Part shown: piece after piece, positions 48,713-60,332 of the stretch
Layout of the letters: the number at the start of each line of letters is the position of its first letter
How positions within the stretch are numbered: position 1 is the stretch's first letter
Assembly: GCA_014058105.1 (NCBI GenBank)
Contig: JACGCM010001798.1
Span: 1,991,001-2,055,000 of the forward strand
Source: Kingdonia uniflora
Taxonomy: Eukaryota; Streptophyta; Magnoliopsida; Ranunculales; Circaeasteraceae
DNA length: 64,000 bases
Reading direction: 5' to 3'
Program-made: the position numbers and the translations under genes
Notes under the pieces: model-generated
What the model was told of the DNA's origin: nothing
What the model saw: the letters and a program-made list of their open reading frames with translations, nothing else
The model's database searches: none

Positions 48713-48717
48713 ACTTA

Positions 48718-49868
48718 TCTTGTGAAACAAAAAAGTACTTTTTGCGTTTCGTAAAAGTTCAGAATTTTTTTAACCAAATTGTGTAGTGTTGGAAATTCTT
48801 AATCTTCAAAATATCATTTTTATCTAGAAATTTATAGAATTTCTTTTCTTTAACATCAAGAAATATGCAAAAGCCACCGGAAAGTACAGGGTTCTACGGT
48901 TTTAAGCCTTAAAGTTCCAGTCGAACTATCATAATAATTTTGTCTCCCAAACTTAAAAGAGAAAACCCTAATATTATGGTGATGTATTGCGGAATAAATA
49001 TTTATCATGATTTTCACGTGTGGAATTGATAAGGGCACGGACTATGATTAACACTTCAATCTCTTAAAAGAAAATCCTTAATCCTGAATACAGTACTCAC
49101 AATTCATACACTTCAAAATCTTAGATCACAGTCCTACACATCATCATATCTTCAAACCCACGTCAACAGGAAAGCATAAAAAAAAAGCTTCGATGGTGAG
49201 GTCCAGTTGACAATATTGTAGGTATGTAACATCTTATTCAAATTTTTACAGGTATATTATTTGAGTGTAAACCATAAAATTTATGCTATTATAAGATTTT
49301 ATTTTCGCTCGGTTAATGTTTACCAAATTAGCCGGTGATAGCTTATAGACTATTTTCCGCTTACTGGTTATTCCATGACGATTAGACCCGTTGTACCTGA
49401 AACTACAAAGGAACCTTTGCATATATTTTCCTTTTTTTTTTTTTTTTTTGGAAGGCATATATTTTTCTTTCTCTCACTGGTCACTGCTATCTCTGTTAAT
49501 TTGCCGTCCGTCCACTCTCATCGGTGTCATTCTGTCACTATCTATCCACCAGTCTATTAAACACAAAACCAGTCTTTCAAAGATTACATGTTTGTTGAAT
49601 GACTATCTTTTAGTGACGAGGAGGCACGGTAGCACCACACACAATTTATGGATAAACAGATAATATATGGTTGAAACTGGAATTGTTTGAAGTCTGAAAC
49701 TAGTATGTCTTTGAACCTTTGAAGCGCAACAACTCGTGGGGGCAGACATTGAAATCTAAAATCTTTATTATCCTTTATAAGTTCACTCATAGACTTAGCT
49801 TCACTAGTTACAAGTTACTGAAATCAAACATTTCTGCGAAGAGTAGCAAAAAAATCTCAAATCCGCCT
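48718..49868. other. Intergenic; second copy of the gene-1 3' flank
   Basis: From about 49040 this repeats the flank found after the At4g37920-family stop at 11470 (TGATTAACACTTCAA at 49046 and 11471, ATATTGTAGGTATGTAACA in both). No exon of that gene is present, so the duplication did not include its coding part. T-rich run at 49432-49449. Confidence 0.6.
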
Positions 49869-51184
49869 TCAAGATGTAATGATTCCTAGTTTGGCTGCAG
49901 TTGCTTTCACTCTCTCCACCACTTGATTTTGTGTCAGTGTGCTCTTTTTCGTTACCTGCATCCACCACATCGAACTCAATAATACACAACAACACTTTCA
50001 ATTTGGGCTGAATGTATGTATAAATTTGTGCGATAATCACAGAGAGCTGGCGTGACTGTGATCTTTTACTCCATTCTTTCTGACCTTTGACGGTAAATCT
50101 AGAGCATCAAAGGTAAAAAGGGACCGTGTGATTATGCTAAGTTCAACTGTGTGGCTGCGTTCTCTATTAGTATACTGTTTTGAGACATGGACTTTAGACA
50201 CTTACATGGAGAAAGCTCAAGATGGTCATATAGTGCTCGTCCAGCGGGTTTATTGAAGTAGATGTAACATCCATGCCTAATGACTCGATCATTCTTTGCA
50301 CAGAACGTAACACTCCCATTTCCTTGCTGCAGCTCAGCTTTAACATGAAATGCTCTCTATCTACCATATCAACCTCCATCTGATCTCACAAAAAAACTTT
50401 CCTTGAGTATTTAATTCAAGTGAAACAAACAATGCATGTAGTTAAGCAGAAAGAAGTATTGATCAAACCTGCGATATCTCGGGATGTTCACGTTGCCTAC
50501 ATTGCTCCGGTTTATTTACTCTTTGTGCTTCATCGACATCAAGAACAAAGTTTTCATCTTTCGTTGCTATTGTAGTGAGCTTCTCCTCTTCCTTTGCTGT
50601 TTCTTCAAGTATACCCTTTAGATATGTAAACGCATCCGACAAAATCGCTCTCTTATTCATCTGTAAACATCAAAGTTTGGATTAAACTAAATAGACAACA
50701 TGTAACTATACAGTATAAGAAAATTGCTAACCTTAGTGACATGGGGTACTTGTGACCTTAATGCACAGAGTTGTTCATTCAATCTCTTTCTCCTATTTCG
50801 CTCCGAAACCAAGTTTCTACTAAGCAACTTGTCTTCGGCTTTCTCTTCTTCTTCGTCATCATCTTCTTCTTCTTCTTCCTCGCCATCAACATTGATAATG
50901 TTCGCGGGCTCTTGTTGTTGTTGTTGTTGTTGCTGAGGTTGAGTTTGAATGCAGGGAGATTCTACCATTGTAGTAGGGAGAGATTCATGAAACATCGTCT
51001 CAATATTACAAGGCAAAGGTGACAAGAAGTTCCAATCCAAAGCTTCTTGTAAATTACAGAGAGAGATATCTCTCCATTGATCCCCAACAACACACAAGCT
51101 TTGATCTTGGTCTCCTCCTCTAAATGGACCAGACCATAAATCACACTCTTCAACCAAACAAAACTCTCCTGGATATCCTTCCAT
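49869..51184 (-). CDS. bHLH transcription factor with ACT-like C-terminal region, copy B
   Basis: Exons on the minus strand: 51184-50732, 50660-50469, 50379-50206 and 49955-49869 (TGA), 301 residues, same intron positions and phases as copy A. Layout as in copy A: WSGPF and DALDW-like (EALDW) N-terminal motifs, Gln-rich run QPQQQQQQQQEP (copy A has only QPQEQQQET), an acidic stretch, basic region RNLVSERNRR, helix 2 MNKRAILSDAFTYLKGI and a C-terminal domain beginning VDREHFMLKLSCSKEMGVLR. No stop, shift or splice defect seen. It probably binds E-boxes as a dimer; target unknown. The promoter differs from copy A by an insertion (see 51190-51425). Confidence 0.88.
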
Positions 51185-51189
51185 TTTTT

Positions 51190-51425
51190 ATTTTCTCACC
51201 GCAAAAATGTCTCCCTACAAAAATATATGTTTCTCACTTATACTACTTATATAGAAATACAGGTTTAGGTTTTCATTAAGCAATTCTAAATGTGGAAATC
51301 ATTGGTTCATGTGGAAATCGTTGGTTTAGGTTTTCATTAAGCAATTCTAATTGTGAACCAACGATTTCCACATTTTGAATGGGAACCTGGATTAGGTGCC
51401 TCTTTTAAATTTTAAGCTTGCTCTA
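51190..51425. promoter_or_regulatory. Inserted repeat block in the promoter of bHLH copy B
   Basis: In copy A the conserved GGGGTCTAAATACTT lies ~52 bp before the start codon; in copy B it lies ~245 bp before it. The extra ~190 bp contain a minus-strand TATATAA box at 51247-51253, a direct repeat (GGTTTAGGTTTTCATTAAGC, 51262 and 51323) and a perfect 17-bp inverted repeat (ATGTGGAAATCGTTGGT, 51308-51324, against 51357-51373). Copy B may thus use a different core promoter. Seen in sequence; effect inferred. Confidence 0.5.
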
Positions 51426-51939
51426 TGGAGGGGTCTAAATACTTGTTGTACAGTTGTATTATGGCCAGTAGTCCCTACGACTAATTGCATCCCCAGTGCA
51501 TCATGGATCCGAATATGCTCATCATACACATTATACCTAATGTTTAAATTTTTTATTTCAGAAGATATTGGGGACCCTAAAGAAACAAAAGTTAGGAAAT
51601 GTAGCTAAATTTCAGGCAGAACTATCAAATTTTGGGAAATATTGGACAAGAAAAGATGCCGTTTAAACTTACAGCCATTATTTTGGGAAATTTTGAAAAT
51701 GCATATATTTCATTATTTAGGCTGATTTTTTTTCACATGATTTATGCTCATTTCATTTGTATGCAGAATCTCGGTATGGATTTCTGTTTTGGCATGAGAC
51801 ATTGTGCTGCTCAAAAGAAAACCCTTTTTCGAGTAATTCTTTTTTACTTTGCCTGAATAATCTACGTAAAACTCTATTAGAAAACACATGTACTTAAGTC
51901 TTACCGCAAGTAAATCAGACAAAAGCTAATGCCTTTAGC

Positions 51940-52960
51940 TCTCTGGCTATTTTGACTCCTCTTGAGTATTACTCTTGCTTCTGCCCAGCACAAGCTCTTC
52001 TGTCATAACCTGCAGAAATAACGTTCGTCCCTGCGTTCACTGGGATTTTTTTTTCTCACCATACGTAGTGGCAGCTACAATAAGACTTTCATAGGAAACC
52101 TGGCCAATTCTTCCCGTAAGTCAGACTTATTTCCTGTGACATGGGCTCATTTTGGTCGCAGGCCATTATCTTAACCTTTAAAAATTTTTTTGGTCCATAT
52201 AGCTAAATGCGTATCCTGCAAAAGATTTGTGCTATTTAAAATTAGATTCCCCACGGTTTACATTTATTTATAGGACCTACATACAACAATACCAAATTAT
52301 TGCTGACTCTTCGGTCTATGTGTTCACCATTTTCTGAAAGGTTTTTCTAATTTTAAGGATTTGCCTTGCGCTCGCATTATTTGAGGGAGAGCATTGAAGA
52401 TGTTGTTCTTTAGAACATGTAAGCGGCAGAATGTCACCTAAATGTCAAGTTGACGGGCAGGTTCATAATTGATATCGGCTGGACCACTCCCTGTGAGACC
52501 TTCCAAGTCTCTGACAATGGGAGATGATCACGACCCCTGCGTCTCTTTTGATAACCGTGGATAAAATTTTAGTCCCAACAATTTTATAAAGTAATAAGAG
52601 TCATTATATTCACTATACAACAACAGATTACTACACCGAGGGTAATCCGTCCTTAATCTTTTGCCTATGCAATATTTTCCTCTACCATAACCTGCAAAAA
52701 CAACGTTAGTCCTTGCAACCACCAGATATTATTATTTCTCACCGTACACTGCAGTAAAGTTTTCCCAGGAAAACTTTGTCAAATATTACCGTAAATGCTG
52801 AATATTTTTGTTGTTGGACAATACCCTAACCCTTAATAATCATTTGGTCTATAATTAAAATCCATACAGCGGACATATCCTGCAAAAGTAGGTATCAACT
52901 TAAAATCGATTTGTCACGGTATTCATTTATTTATCAGGACCTACTTTTAGCAAATACGTT
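51940..52960. repeat. Tandem non-coding repeat, two copies (one near bHLH copy A)
   Basis: A ~300-bp unit starting at CATAACCTGCA and ending with TTATTTAT(A/C)AGGACCTAC occurs at about 52004-52290 and 52687-52950. A single copy is at 15762-16020 upstream of copy A. The sequence is not coding in any frame I could follow. Confidence 0.6.
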
Positions 52961-53373
52961 AGGCCCCCCCCCCCCCCCCAAAAAAAACAAATTTGTCTTC
53001 TGGTACAAAAAAATCAAAGTTTTTGTGAGATCAACTTAAGGGGAAAAAAAACATCAAAATTAGGTTCTAATTTGATAGGGCTCTACACTTCACCGGTTGA
53101 GCTAACTTTCATTTATGTCATTAGAACAAAGAAAAAAAATACATTTTTTTTTATACCTACCCCCGAAAGAAGATGCGTTTATATTGAGTTTCTTCAAATT
53201 AGGTTTACAACCAGGTTCATGATAAATAACTGCTCAAGGGGTCCAATGAAAGATATATGCACTCTCTCCAGACATAATCCTAACCTCCTTAATGCAGGGT
53301 CGACCCTTTGCATAAATTAAAATGGGGCCTACATTTTTATTGTTGTTGTGAGGGCTTAAACCTCTACCCCTTA

Positions 53374-53824
53374 GAGCATCTCCAACAAAGTGGTATGCTG
53401 TTAAGGTTTTCCCATACTCTTGCAAAAAACCCATCCAACAGGGGTATGGTGTTCAGCATACTCACCCCCATACCTCTCCAAAGTATGCGAAACCTGAACT
53501 TGGCGAGGAGTATGCGCATACAGCTGTCTAGGCGCTGAACCGTTCAGCGCCCAACAACTTTTTTAATACAGCTGTCTAGGCGCTGAACCGTTCAACGCCC
53601 AACAATTTTTTTAATACAGCTGTCTAGGCGCTGAATCGTTCAGCACCAACAATTTTTTAATATAGCTGTCTAAAGGGAAAAGTAATAATTAGCAGACGCT
53701 AGGCGCTGAACCGTTAAGCGCCCAAGAAAAAAAAATGTAATTTGTTGTTGGACCAAAACAGTATGTGATTATGGAATACCGGTATGGTAAACTGGAACAA
53801 CATAATTTTCTGTTGGAAATGCTA
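53374..53824. mobile_element. Harbinger-type MITE containing a 48-bp minisatellite
   Basis: Left end GAGCATCTCCAACAAAG, right end the complement of AGCATTTCCAACAGAAA, with TTA at 53371-53373 and 53825-53827. Inside, a unit beginning CAGCTGTCTAGGCGCTGAAC starts at 53521, 53569 and 53617 (48-bp period), with decayed copies at 53663 and about 53700. Each unit holds the near-perfect palindrome GGCGCTGAACCGTTCAGCGC. Confidence 0.65.
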
Positions 53825-54045
53825 TTACAAACTACAAGTATCAACCAATTAAGCTAAAGTCAATTATATGTAGCATAAACAAATTAATTTTTTTTTCTAG
53901 GCCTTAGGTTTTTTTTTTTTTTTTTTGGTCCCTGTACTGCCGTCGGTCAGTAGCAATCAAAGTTTTTTTTTCCTCCAGAAGTCCCTTCATATATATCATC
54001 CAACTTTTATGATAATAATCTCCTAATAGTATTACGAGCAATGTG

Positions 54046-54063
54046 GCACGCGCTAGCGCGTGC
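54046..54063 (-). repeat. Perfect 18-bp palindrome, Helitron-like end candidate
   Basis: GCACGCGCTAGCGCGTGC is a perfect GC-rich palindrome in AT-rich surroundings. On the minus strand it lies downstream of the frames at 55731-54823 and shares the hairpin and outer flank (TGCTCGTA) with 36271-36298. A Helitron 3' end is a reasonable guess, but no exact CTRR end was fixed. Confidence 0.4.
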
Positions 54064-54822
54064 AAACGCATTATTTGTAAGACTCAAGTTGGGTTTGAGT
54101 GTAATTTTGTGATATATTAAGGTTTACCTTTTCTTTACGTAAGAACACCATATTATGCCTGCCTTTTTAAACAAAATTTTGTGCCGGATAATACTCGTCA
54201 TTGGATCCTATTTATTCATTGCCACAGTTTTTGCAATAAGATGATAACTGGATATTACTCGATTTTGATCAAAGAAACTTACACTCTATTTTTTTTTCTT
54301 GAGGTACCTTGAATGATATTCTCATTTGCTAGTTGTTAAGTTCGTTCTTACTAAGGTTAAAAAATCTTTGAAGGAATTGAACGAAAGTTTACGAATTAGT
54401 GTGAATCACATTTAAAAAAAATTGTTTTCTTTTATGAATAACCAGGCATTAAAATGCAGACATTGTCTTTTTTGGGGGAGGTTATCCCGTTTAAATTTTC
54501 TTTTATCAACATAATTTCGTTTTATGTTATACAAAGATTTTTTTTAGTTATCTCTTGTGTGGTTTTGATATAAACCATTGGAAATGTAATTTCATTAGAA
54601 TACAATTGATTTATCTTTAGGGGTAAAATTTGTTGCATGCATCCATTAGAGAATGATGGATTAACACATGGTTTGGATTGGTTTGAAATTGTATTTGTGT
54701 TTTTATTCTTTTAGCAGGACGGAAATCATGGGCTAAGTTATTATTTGGGTTAACACGTTTGATGCTTGGGTTATTAACTGCATTAAAATGGTTATCAGTA
54801 CTTGTAGAAATCTTATTTGATA

Positions 54823-55731
54823 TTATTTGAGACCTAACAAAGTACTGTTATTAATAATACCATTTAGAGAAGTGAATGACGTACTCGTTTGAAATCGAGA
54901 ACCAACAATAGAAAATTGATATGTAATTAAATTGTTTGAAGCAATAGAACGAATATTCATCGCATTATTTCCATCTATATCCAACATTGTAGCATTTTGC
55001 TTGATATTGTTTATTAAACATTTAGCAGTGATTGTTCGACCTATCCCAATATGATTACTATTTCTATTAACATCCTGTGCATTATACCATTGTTTCTTAT
55101 TAGCTTCAGTAATACCTGTAAGATAAAAAAATGTAATCAAATGGAATGATAAAGGGATATTATTTTTTTGTTATAACCACATGTAAAAGATAACGGTATA
55201 TTCTAACTTTTCAAGTGATTACCTGCTATTGGGACATTCAATATTTGTTTTGATGATTGAGGGGTTTCCTTAGAAATATGCATAGATCTTCTCCTTTCAT
55301 TTCGCTGGAGTCTTCTATATTCAATTTTTTCAGTGGTTAAATATTTTATAGCAACATGAAATTTTTTTTATTAATACTTTAAAGATTTCATTTGCATTTA
55401 TGGTATTTATCAGTTAAATGAAAATGATTATACCAATGAATAAAAATAAAGAAAAAAGAGAGCAAATGTTAATGGCAACATGTATGAAAGATATGTAAAA
55501 GATAATGGTATAACAAATTTTTAATGGATTACCTGTTATTGGTACATTCAATATTTGGTTTGATGGATGAGGAGTTCCCTTACAAATATTGTTGGATCTT
55601 CTCCTTTCATTTCTTTGCAGTCTTCTACGTTTAATTTTTTCAATGTCAATATCTTTTATGGGTACATTTGATTTTTTCATCACAGTACTTTTCATTTTAA
55701 AGACTTGATCTGCATCTGCAGTATTTACCAA
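54823..55731 (-). pseudogene. Unassigned, possibly Helitron-derived gene remnant with a duplicated exon
   Basis: Three exon-like pieces on the minus strand. 55731-55530 encodes KRRRLQRNERRRSN and ends LNVPITG before GT. About 55360-55225 encodes the same pattern (YRRLQRNERRRSM, LNVPIAG) before GT. 55127-54823 runs from an AG to a stop and begins ITEANKKQWYNAQDVN. Arg-rich motifs like RRLQRNERRR are found near the start of some plant Helitron proteins, but I cannot confirm this. No start codon or further domain is evident. Confidence 0.35.
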
Positions 55732-55759
55732 TTAGGTGAGATTATATATTAAAATGAAT

Positions 55760-56800
55760 GAGAAGGTTTAGCAATTCATTTGAATTGTTCGGTATTAATT
55801 AATAGGATATTGAAAGAAATCAATGTTATTGAATTTATACTTAATTAATAGGATGCAGCCAACATTAGTAACTACTAAATAATAATAACTTTAACACTGA
55901 CATTGACTATGATATGATAATCAAATCACTTGATATTAAAAAAATAGTAGTGGAGATTGCTGGCTTGCTTTTGGTGGATGTGTTCCTCCTAGAAATGTTA
56001 TCTAAGCAATTTATTGAGATTTACAAATTGCCCTACAACATCAGATTTTGAACTTACAGGTGTGCACAAATTCTACTTTAATGGTACATTACATTAAAGA
56101 CAATGGGGAGGTGCCATGGGATTGTTATATCATGATCAAGGAGATAAGAAGCTATATTGAGAAGCTCCACAATTTTTTTATTTTTCACCACTTAAGAGCA
56201 ACTAACCAAGGATCTAATTTCTAAGCTTCTTTTTTGATTGAAATAGGAGAAGTGTGTTTACCCCTAGTTCCTTACCTTTAGAACTTTGTATATATAATGA
56301 AAATGATGCTAGAGGAACCAAGTACACTAGATTGTAAATTCTTTGTTTTTTGTATAGATTCTAGTCATGGGGTCCTTGCCTAACCACAGCTTGCCTAGCC
56401 AAAAAAAGAAGAAGATACATTATAATGCTTTGCACCTCATATGTAATATTTTACTGTTCCTATTCATTTCACAACTGGTTTTATTGGCCAGTCCATTTTT
56501 TAACCAAAACAACCTCTGAGGACTTTGCTACCATTTTTAAGGCGTACTAAGGATGACTTTAAGGGTAAGTACGGTATAATGAACTTTCCTTCTTTTATTA
56601 TACATATGCCAGTATTTTTAGAAGCAACGTTTCTTTTTTCTGAATTTACATAGAATCCATAATAGCGTCCTCGATATCCACATAAAGTTTCTACCTAGCC
56701 AAAATATGAACTCTACCGGTAAAGGGTATTCGTTAAGTGCTAAATTTTTTTTTAGTATAATGTCTGTTGGAAGCAGTCTTTGTCATGAGATGGGACAGTC
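55760..56800. other. Intergenic, nothing recognised
   Basis: AT-rich sequence without frames of interest or clear repeats. Confidence 0.4.
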
Positions 56801-57562
56801 TATGTTATGAATCCTCGTAGTGATTGTCTGTCTCATCAAAGATCTCCTCCTACACATGTATAAAACGTACACCCAAAATCAGAACTTAGGATAAAATATG
56901 TGAAAGGAAAATGTAAAAATGATAGTAATCGTAACTACTGGGTTACCTACAAAAGCTCTTCGGTGACATCTTCCATTGTTATGATTCCAACAACTTCCTC
57001 TTCTTCAACAAGCTTTGGGAGTGGGTACTCATCAATTTGTAGAATATCCCTGTCCCACTTCTTGCTTCTTGCCCTGGGAGTTCCCTTATATGAATTCTTA
57101 GAACTGCTTGGGAAACTTTTCCACTTAAGGATTGGTCGTTTGCCAGGTATATATTTCTCCTGGGATCCATCTATGTCCACCCTCACATCTTTCACTGTAT
57201 CTGCAATACATTTGAGCTAACAGAAACACTCTCATGAAAAAAGACATTTAAGGGCAATTTAAAAAATGCATAGAATTTCAGGTCAGTACACATTGCCATG
57301 AGTTTAGTTTTTACCATCGGCGACAGTCTTACTTTCTTGTTGATCTACAGGTGCATCATTGGTCCTTATAACAACAGCCATGTGGCTGTGATCTTTCTAA
57401 AACTCATTTAAGATATCTTGTAATGGCAAGATCTCAGGAACTCTAGCACACCTAAGTAAAGAGACAACAGTTTGTAAGTGCAACCAAACCTGAAGAAATT
57501 TTTTGAGGAATTGCAAGATACTTTCACAGAGAAAACATTATGAACAAACTGACTAGAGGTAA

Positions 57563-57681
57563 GGCCTTGTTTGGTTCGTGACAAGTAAGAATGTATTGAA
57601 TATGTTATCCCTTCAAATATAGATAACTGGTGATCTTAAAATAACTTCTCTCTTCAAAGATATGTCACGAATCAAACTTGG
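57563..57681. mobile_element. Tourist-like MITE in an intron of the DUF21 pseudogene
   Basis: Starts GGCCTTGTTTGGTTCGTGAC and ends with GTCACGAATCAAACTTGG (imperfect inversion, ~20 bp), 119 bp. Flanks TAA and TAC could be a decayed 3-bp duplication. Confidence 0.55.
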
Positions 57682-58619
57682 TACAAATTTCAAGTAAAGA
57701 TTTTTGCGTGTATTTTTGGTTTATAAAGAATTTTTAAAAAGGAGAGCTACATGATTATGTACTAAAAAGAACAAGTATTTTGACACAAATAATATACCTC
57801 AAAATCTTGCGAATAGTGACACTCTTCACAGGTGCCTCATCTGCAGGATGGGTAGTCAACAAATTCTTCACCTATAAATTACATGAAAGCGGTTAATAAA
57901 TATATTACGAAATAAAAAAATAACTTTGCGCAAATTATTTTGATACACTTGCGTAGGTATCCAAGCAGATTTGAAGATACATACTTTAAACAATACAATT
58001 AAGGCATATAAAGTTCATATATAAAATTACCAAAATTAGTCCAATTATGTTTGTAGGTTGATCGTAATAAACTGGCACTCTGCTATGCTCTTTTTCCAAA
58101 ATTAATTTTATCAAATTCCTGTGAAATAAAATGTACTTGCATCCATAAAACAAAGACCAATGCAAGATAATTTGACATTATTGTATCATACCTGTCAAGC
58201 TTTGCATTAATATCAACTACAAATGTATCTGATATAGGAGTCATTGTGTCTTTAGCTATTTTTTGTGTTAGTTAGAGAGCTCTTGCTATGATTGTCGTCT
58301 CATCGTGAGTCAATTCACCACCTTTTCCAGCCTGCTTACAAGTATTCGTGGAAGAGTTACAACATTGATATGAAAGTACAAATTTGGAGTATATATTAGA
58401 TACGAACCCTTAAAGGATGAAATATCAGTGTAACTGTGTACGAAATTCAACGTACATAGTACATATACAAACTATAATTCTAGAAGCTCAAATAAGTTAA
58501 TGGCTACATTACCAACTTGAATAAACTCACCTCATTACCATGAAAATCAACAAGTGTTTGTACTTCGGCTCTACGGAGGAATGCTACATGTCTATTACCC
58601 AAGAAATAGTCTAATAGTT

Positions 58620-59389
58620 AAAAATTATAGAGTATCTATGGTTAAGATAACATGGTATAGTTATAGAAAGAATTTTGCTCAAATAGGTCACGAGATTAAA
58701 TAGTAAATTGTATAAGCCTTTTTCAGCAACTAATGGAACCATTTCATTTTTGATAATGAAAGTTTCATTTCCTAATTTTTTTATGCTCTAATAGAATCAA
58801 TAAATCCCTTTACTCGACAAAGAGTATGTCAGGATTTCAAATTACTCAATTGCCAAGCACACAATTATTTCTAAATTTCACCTGCATTTAAAAGATGGGG
58901 GAAAAATAGTGAGTTGTTCCTAGGAAAAACTTGTGATAAATATTTTTTAATCACTTCAAATATTTATTTGCATTTCACTTTCTTATTTTGAGAAGCTAAA
59001 TATTTTCACTTCTGATTGTTTACATATCAGTTTGTGATGACATTTAAACGGTTATTGGAAAAAAACAACAACTTTGTTTTGCAAATGAAAAACTGCAAAT
59101 TTAGTTGTTATTTTCCACCATTACATATATACCCCTACCTTTCCTTTGTTATTTCATTCACATCATCAATTCCTCTTCCTCTCTAGGCTTTAGAATATTT
59201 CATAGAAAGCCCTCCCTTAACTTGCGTATGCGTAATGCTAATGGTGGTATTGTTGAAATAAATAAAGCAATTTTCTCAACGTTCATTAACCCCCTTGATT
59301 GTTTATGTAAGAGTAAAGATATACCTCACATCTACATATGAAAACAAAAAGAACTAACGGAATTAAGCTCCAAAAATATAGAAGTCCAC
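58620..59389. other. Intron of the DUF21 pseudogene
   Basis: 770 bp of AT-rich sequence between two recognisable exons; a plus-strand frame at 59105-59341 has no domain. Nothing else seen. Confidence 0.4.
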
Positions 59390-60050
59390 CTTGCTTATGG
59401 GATATGTAATAGGAAAGCAGATCCAAACAAGTACACGCACAGCTGGAGCCACCTTTGCCCCAATTGCCAAACCATAGCGCAAACAAACAGATTGTGGCAT
59501 AATTTGTTTTAAAGAGTTCAGAGATCCTTATAAACAGTAATAGTAAGGAAATCATATAACATGATATGGCTGTTAACACGTACAATTGATTAAACAAAAG
59601 TTTGACAGAAAGTAAACTTGTATTTTTTGCAAATTGGCATCTTAGGTTTGGCACACATTAATATCATTTATTTCTTTGATAAATGTATAGTGGTACATAA
59701 CTGGAAAATCTCTAGTTCTGCCTGTGATGTACGCACGACTATGAAATAGGCCTCACTTTCGATATCAACCCAGCATGGGAACAATTACAGGTTGTACAAA
59801 GAAGTTCCTAGCATCCTTCTATAGGTACCCATATTAGTCCAAATTCACTTATAGATGCACAAACGCTAACAAAGATGGAAAATGAAAAAAGGAAAAAAAG
59901 AAAAAAGAAAAAGAAAAAAGAAAAAAGAAGGTAATTAAGTTGATTCACCTCACCAAACAAAATTATTAACGTCACAGAAATCAGCACAACACCCCAAGCA
60001 GTGACTAGACTATCAATGAAAATAGGGAGTGCCTTATCACAAGAACAGAT

Positions 60051-60332
60051 TTGTCATTTGTAAGTTCTTAGTATTCTTACAATTGGTAAATAATATCTCT
60101 CCAAAATATCATTTACCTAACGGATCAGATCATTAACGGATCGGATCGTAGAGGATCAATTATTTTCCAATCTTTATCCTTTGTTAACGGATTGGACTGG
60201 ATCAGATACAGGGTCAAATCCAACCAACCCATTGACAGCCCTCGACTAGTAGGGTATATAGAATGAATGACCAAGGATAAGGAGTAAGCCTAAGAAATAA
60301 ACTAAAACTCCGTTACTTAAGAAAATTTATAG
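60051..60332. other. Junction between two truncated opposing pseudogenes
   Basis: The DUF21 pseudogene loses its N-terminal exons to the right of 60040, and the steroid-dehydrogenase pseudogene loses its N-terminal exons to the left of 60333. The 280 bp between contain GGATC-rich sequence (GGATCAGATC, CGGATCGGATCG, near 60122-60205), probably a transposon relict at a rearrangement point. Confidence 0.4.

Larger units (their letters stand above)
56805..60040 (-). pseudogene. DUF21/CBS-domain (CNNM-type) membrane protein, truncated and broken
   Basis: Nine exon pieces on the minus strand: about 60036-59949, 59505-59390, 58612-58531, 58331-58192, 58118-58031, 57871-57798, 57452-57315, 57200-56947 and 56849-56805 (TAA). 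Motifs in order: VLISVTLIILFGE (end of the DUF21 membrane domain), RYGLAIGAKVAPAVRVLVW, RRAEVQTLVDFHGNE, AGKGGELTHDET, MTPISDTF, HSRVPVYYDQPTNIIGLIL, DILNEF.KDHSHMAVV, PRARSKKWDRD, EEEVVGIITMEDVTEELL and EEIFDETDNHYEDS. This is the plant family related to CNNM/CorC metal-transport proteins. Three in-frame stops: TAA at 58274-58272, TAG at 57399-57397, TAG at 56949-56947 (last codon of its exon). The N-terminal membrane part is missing. All splice sites are intact, so decay is recent. Confidence 0.85.

Noticed and set aside
50924..50950. Gln-run expansion as evidence that bHLH copy B is a pseudogene
   Set aside because: Frame, splice sites and the bHLH core are all intact; Gln runs vary freely in plant transcription factors.
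52965..52979. Run of about 14 C residues as a regulatory site
   Set aside because: Simple homopolymer next to an A run; could be slippage or a sequencing artefact.
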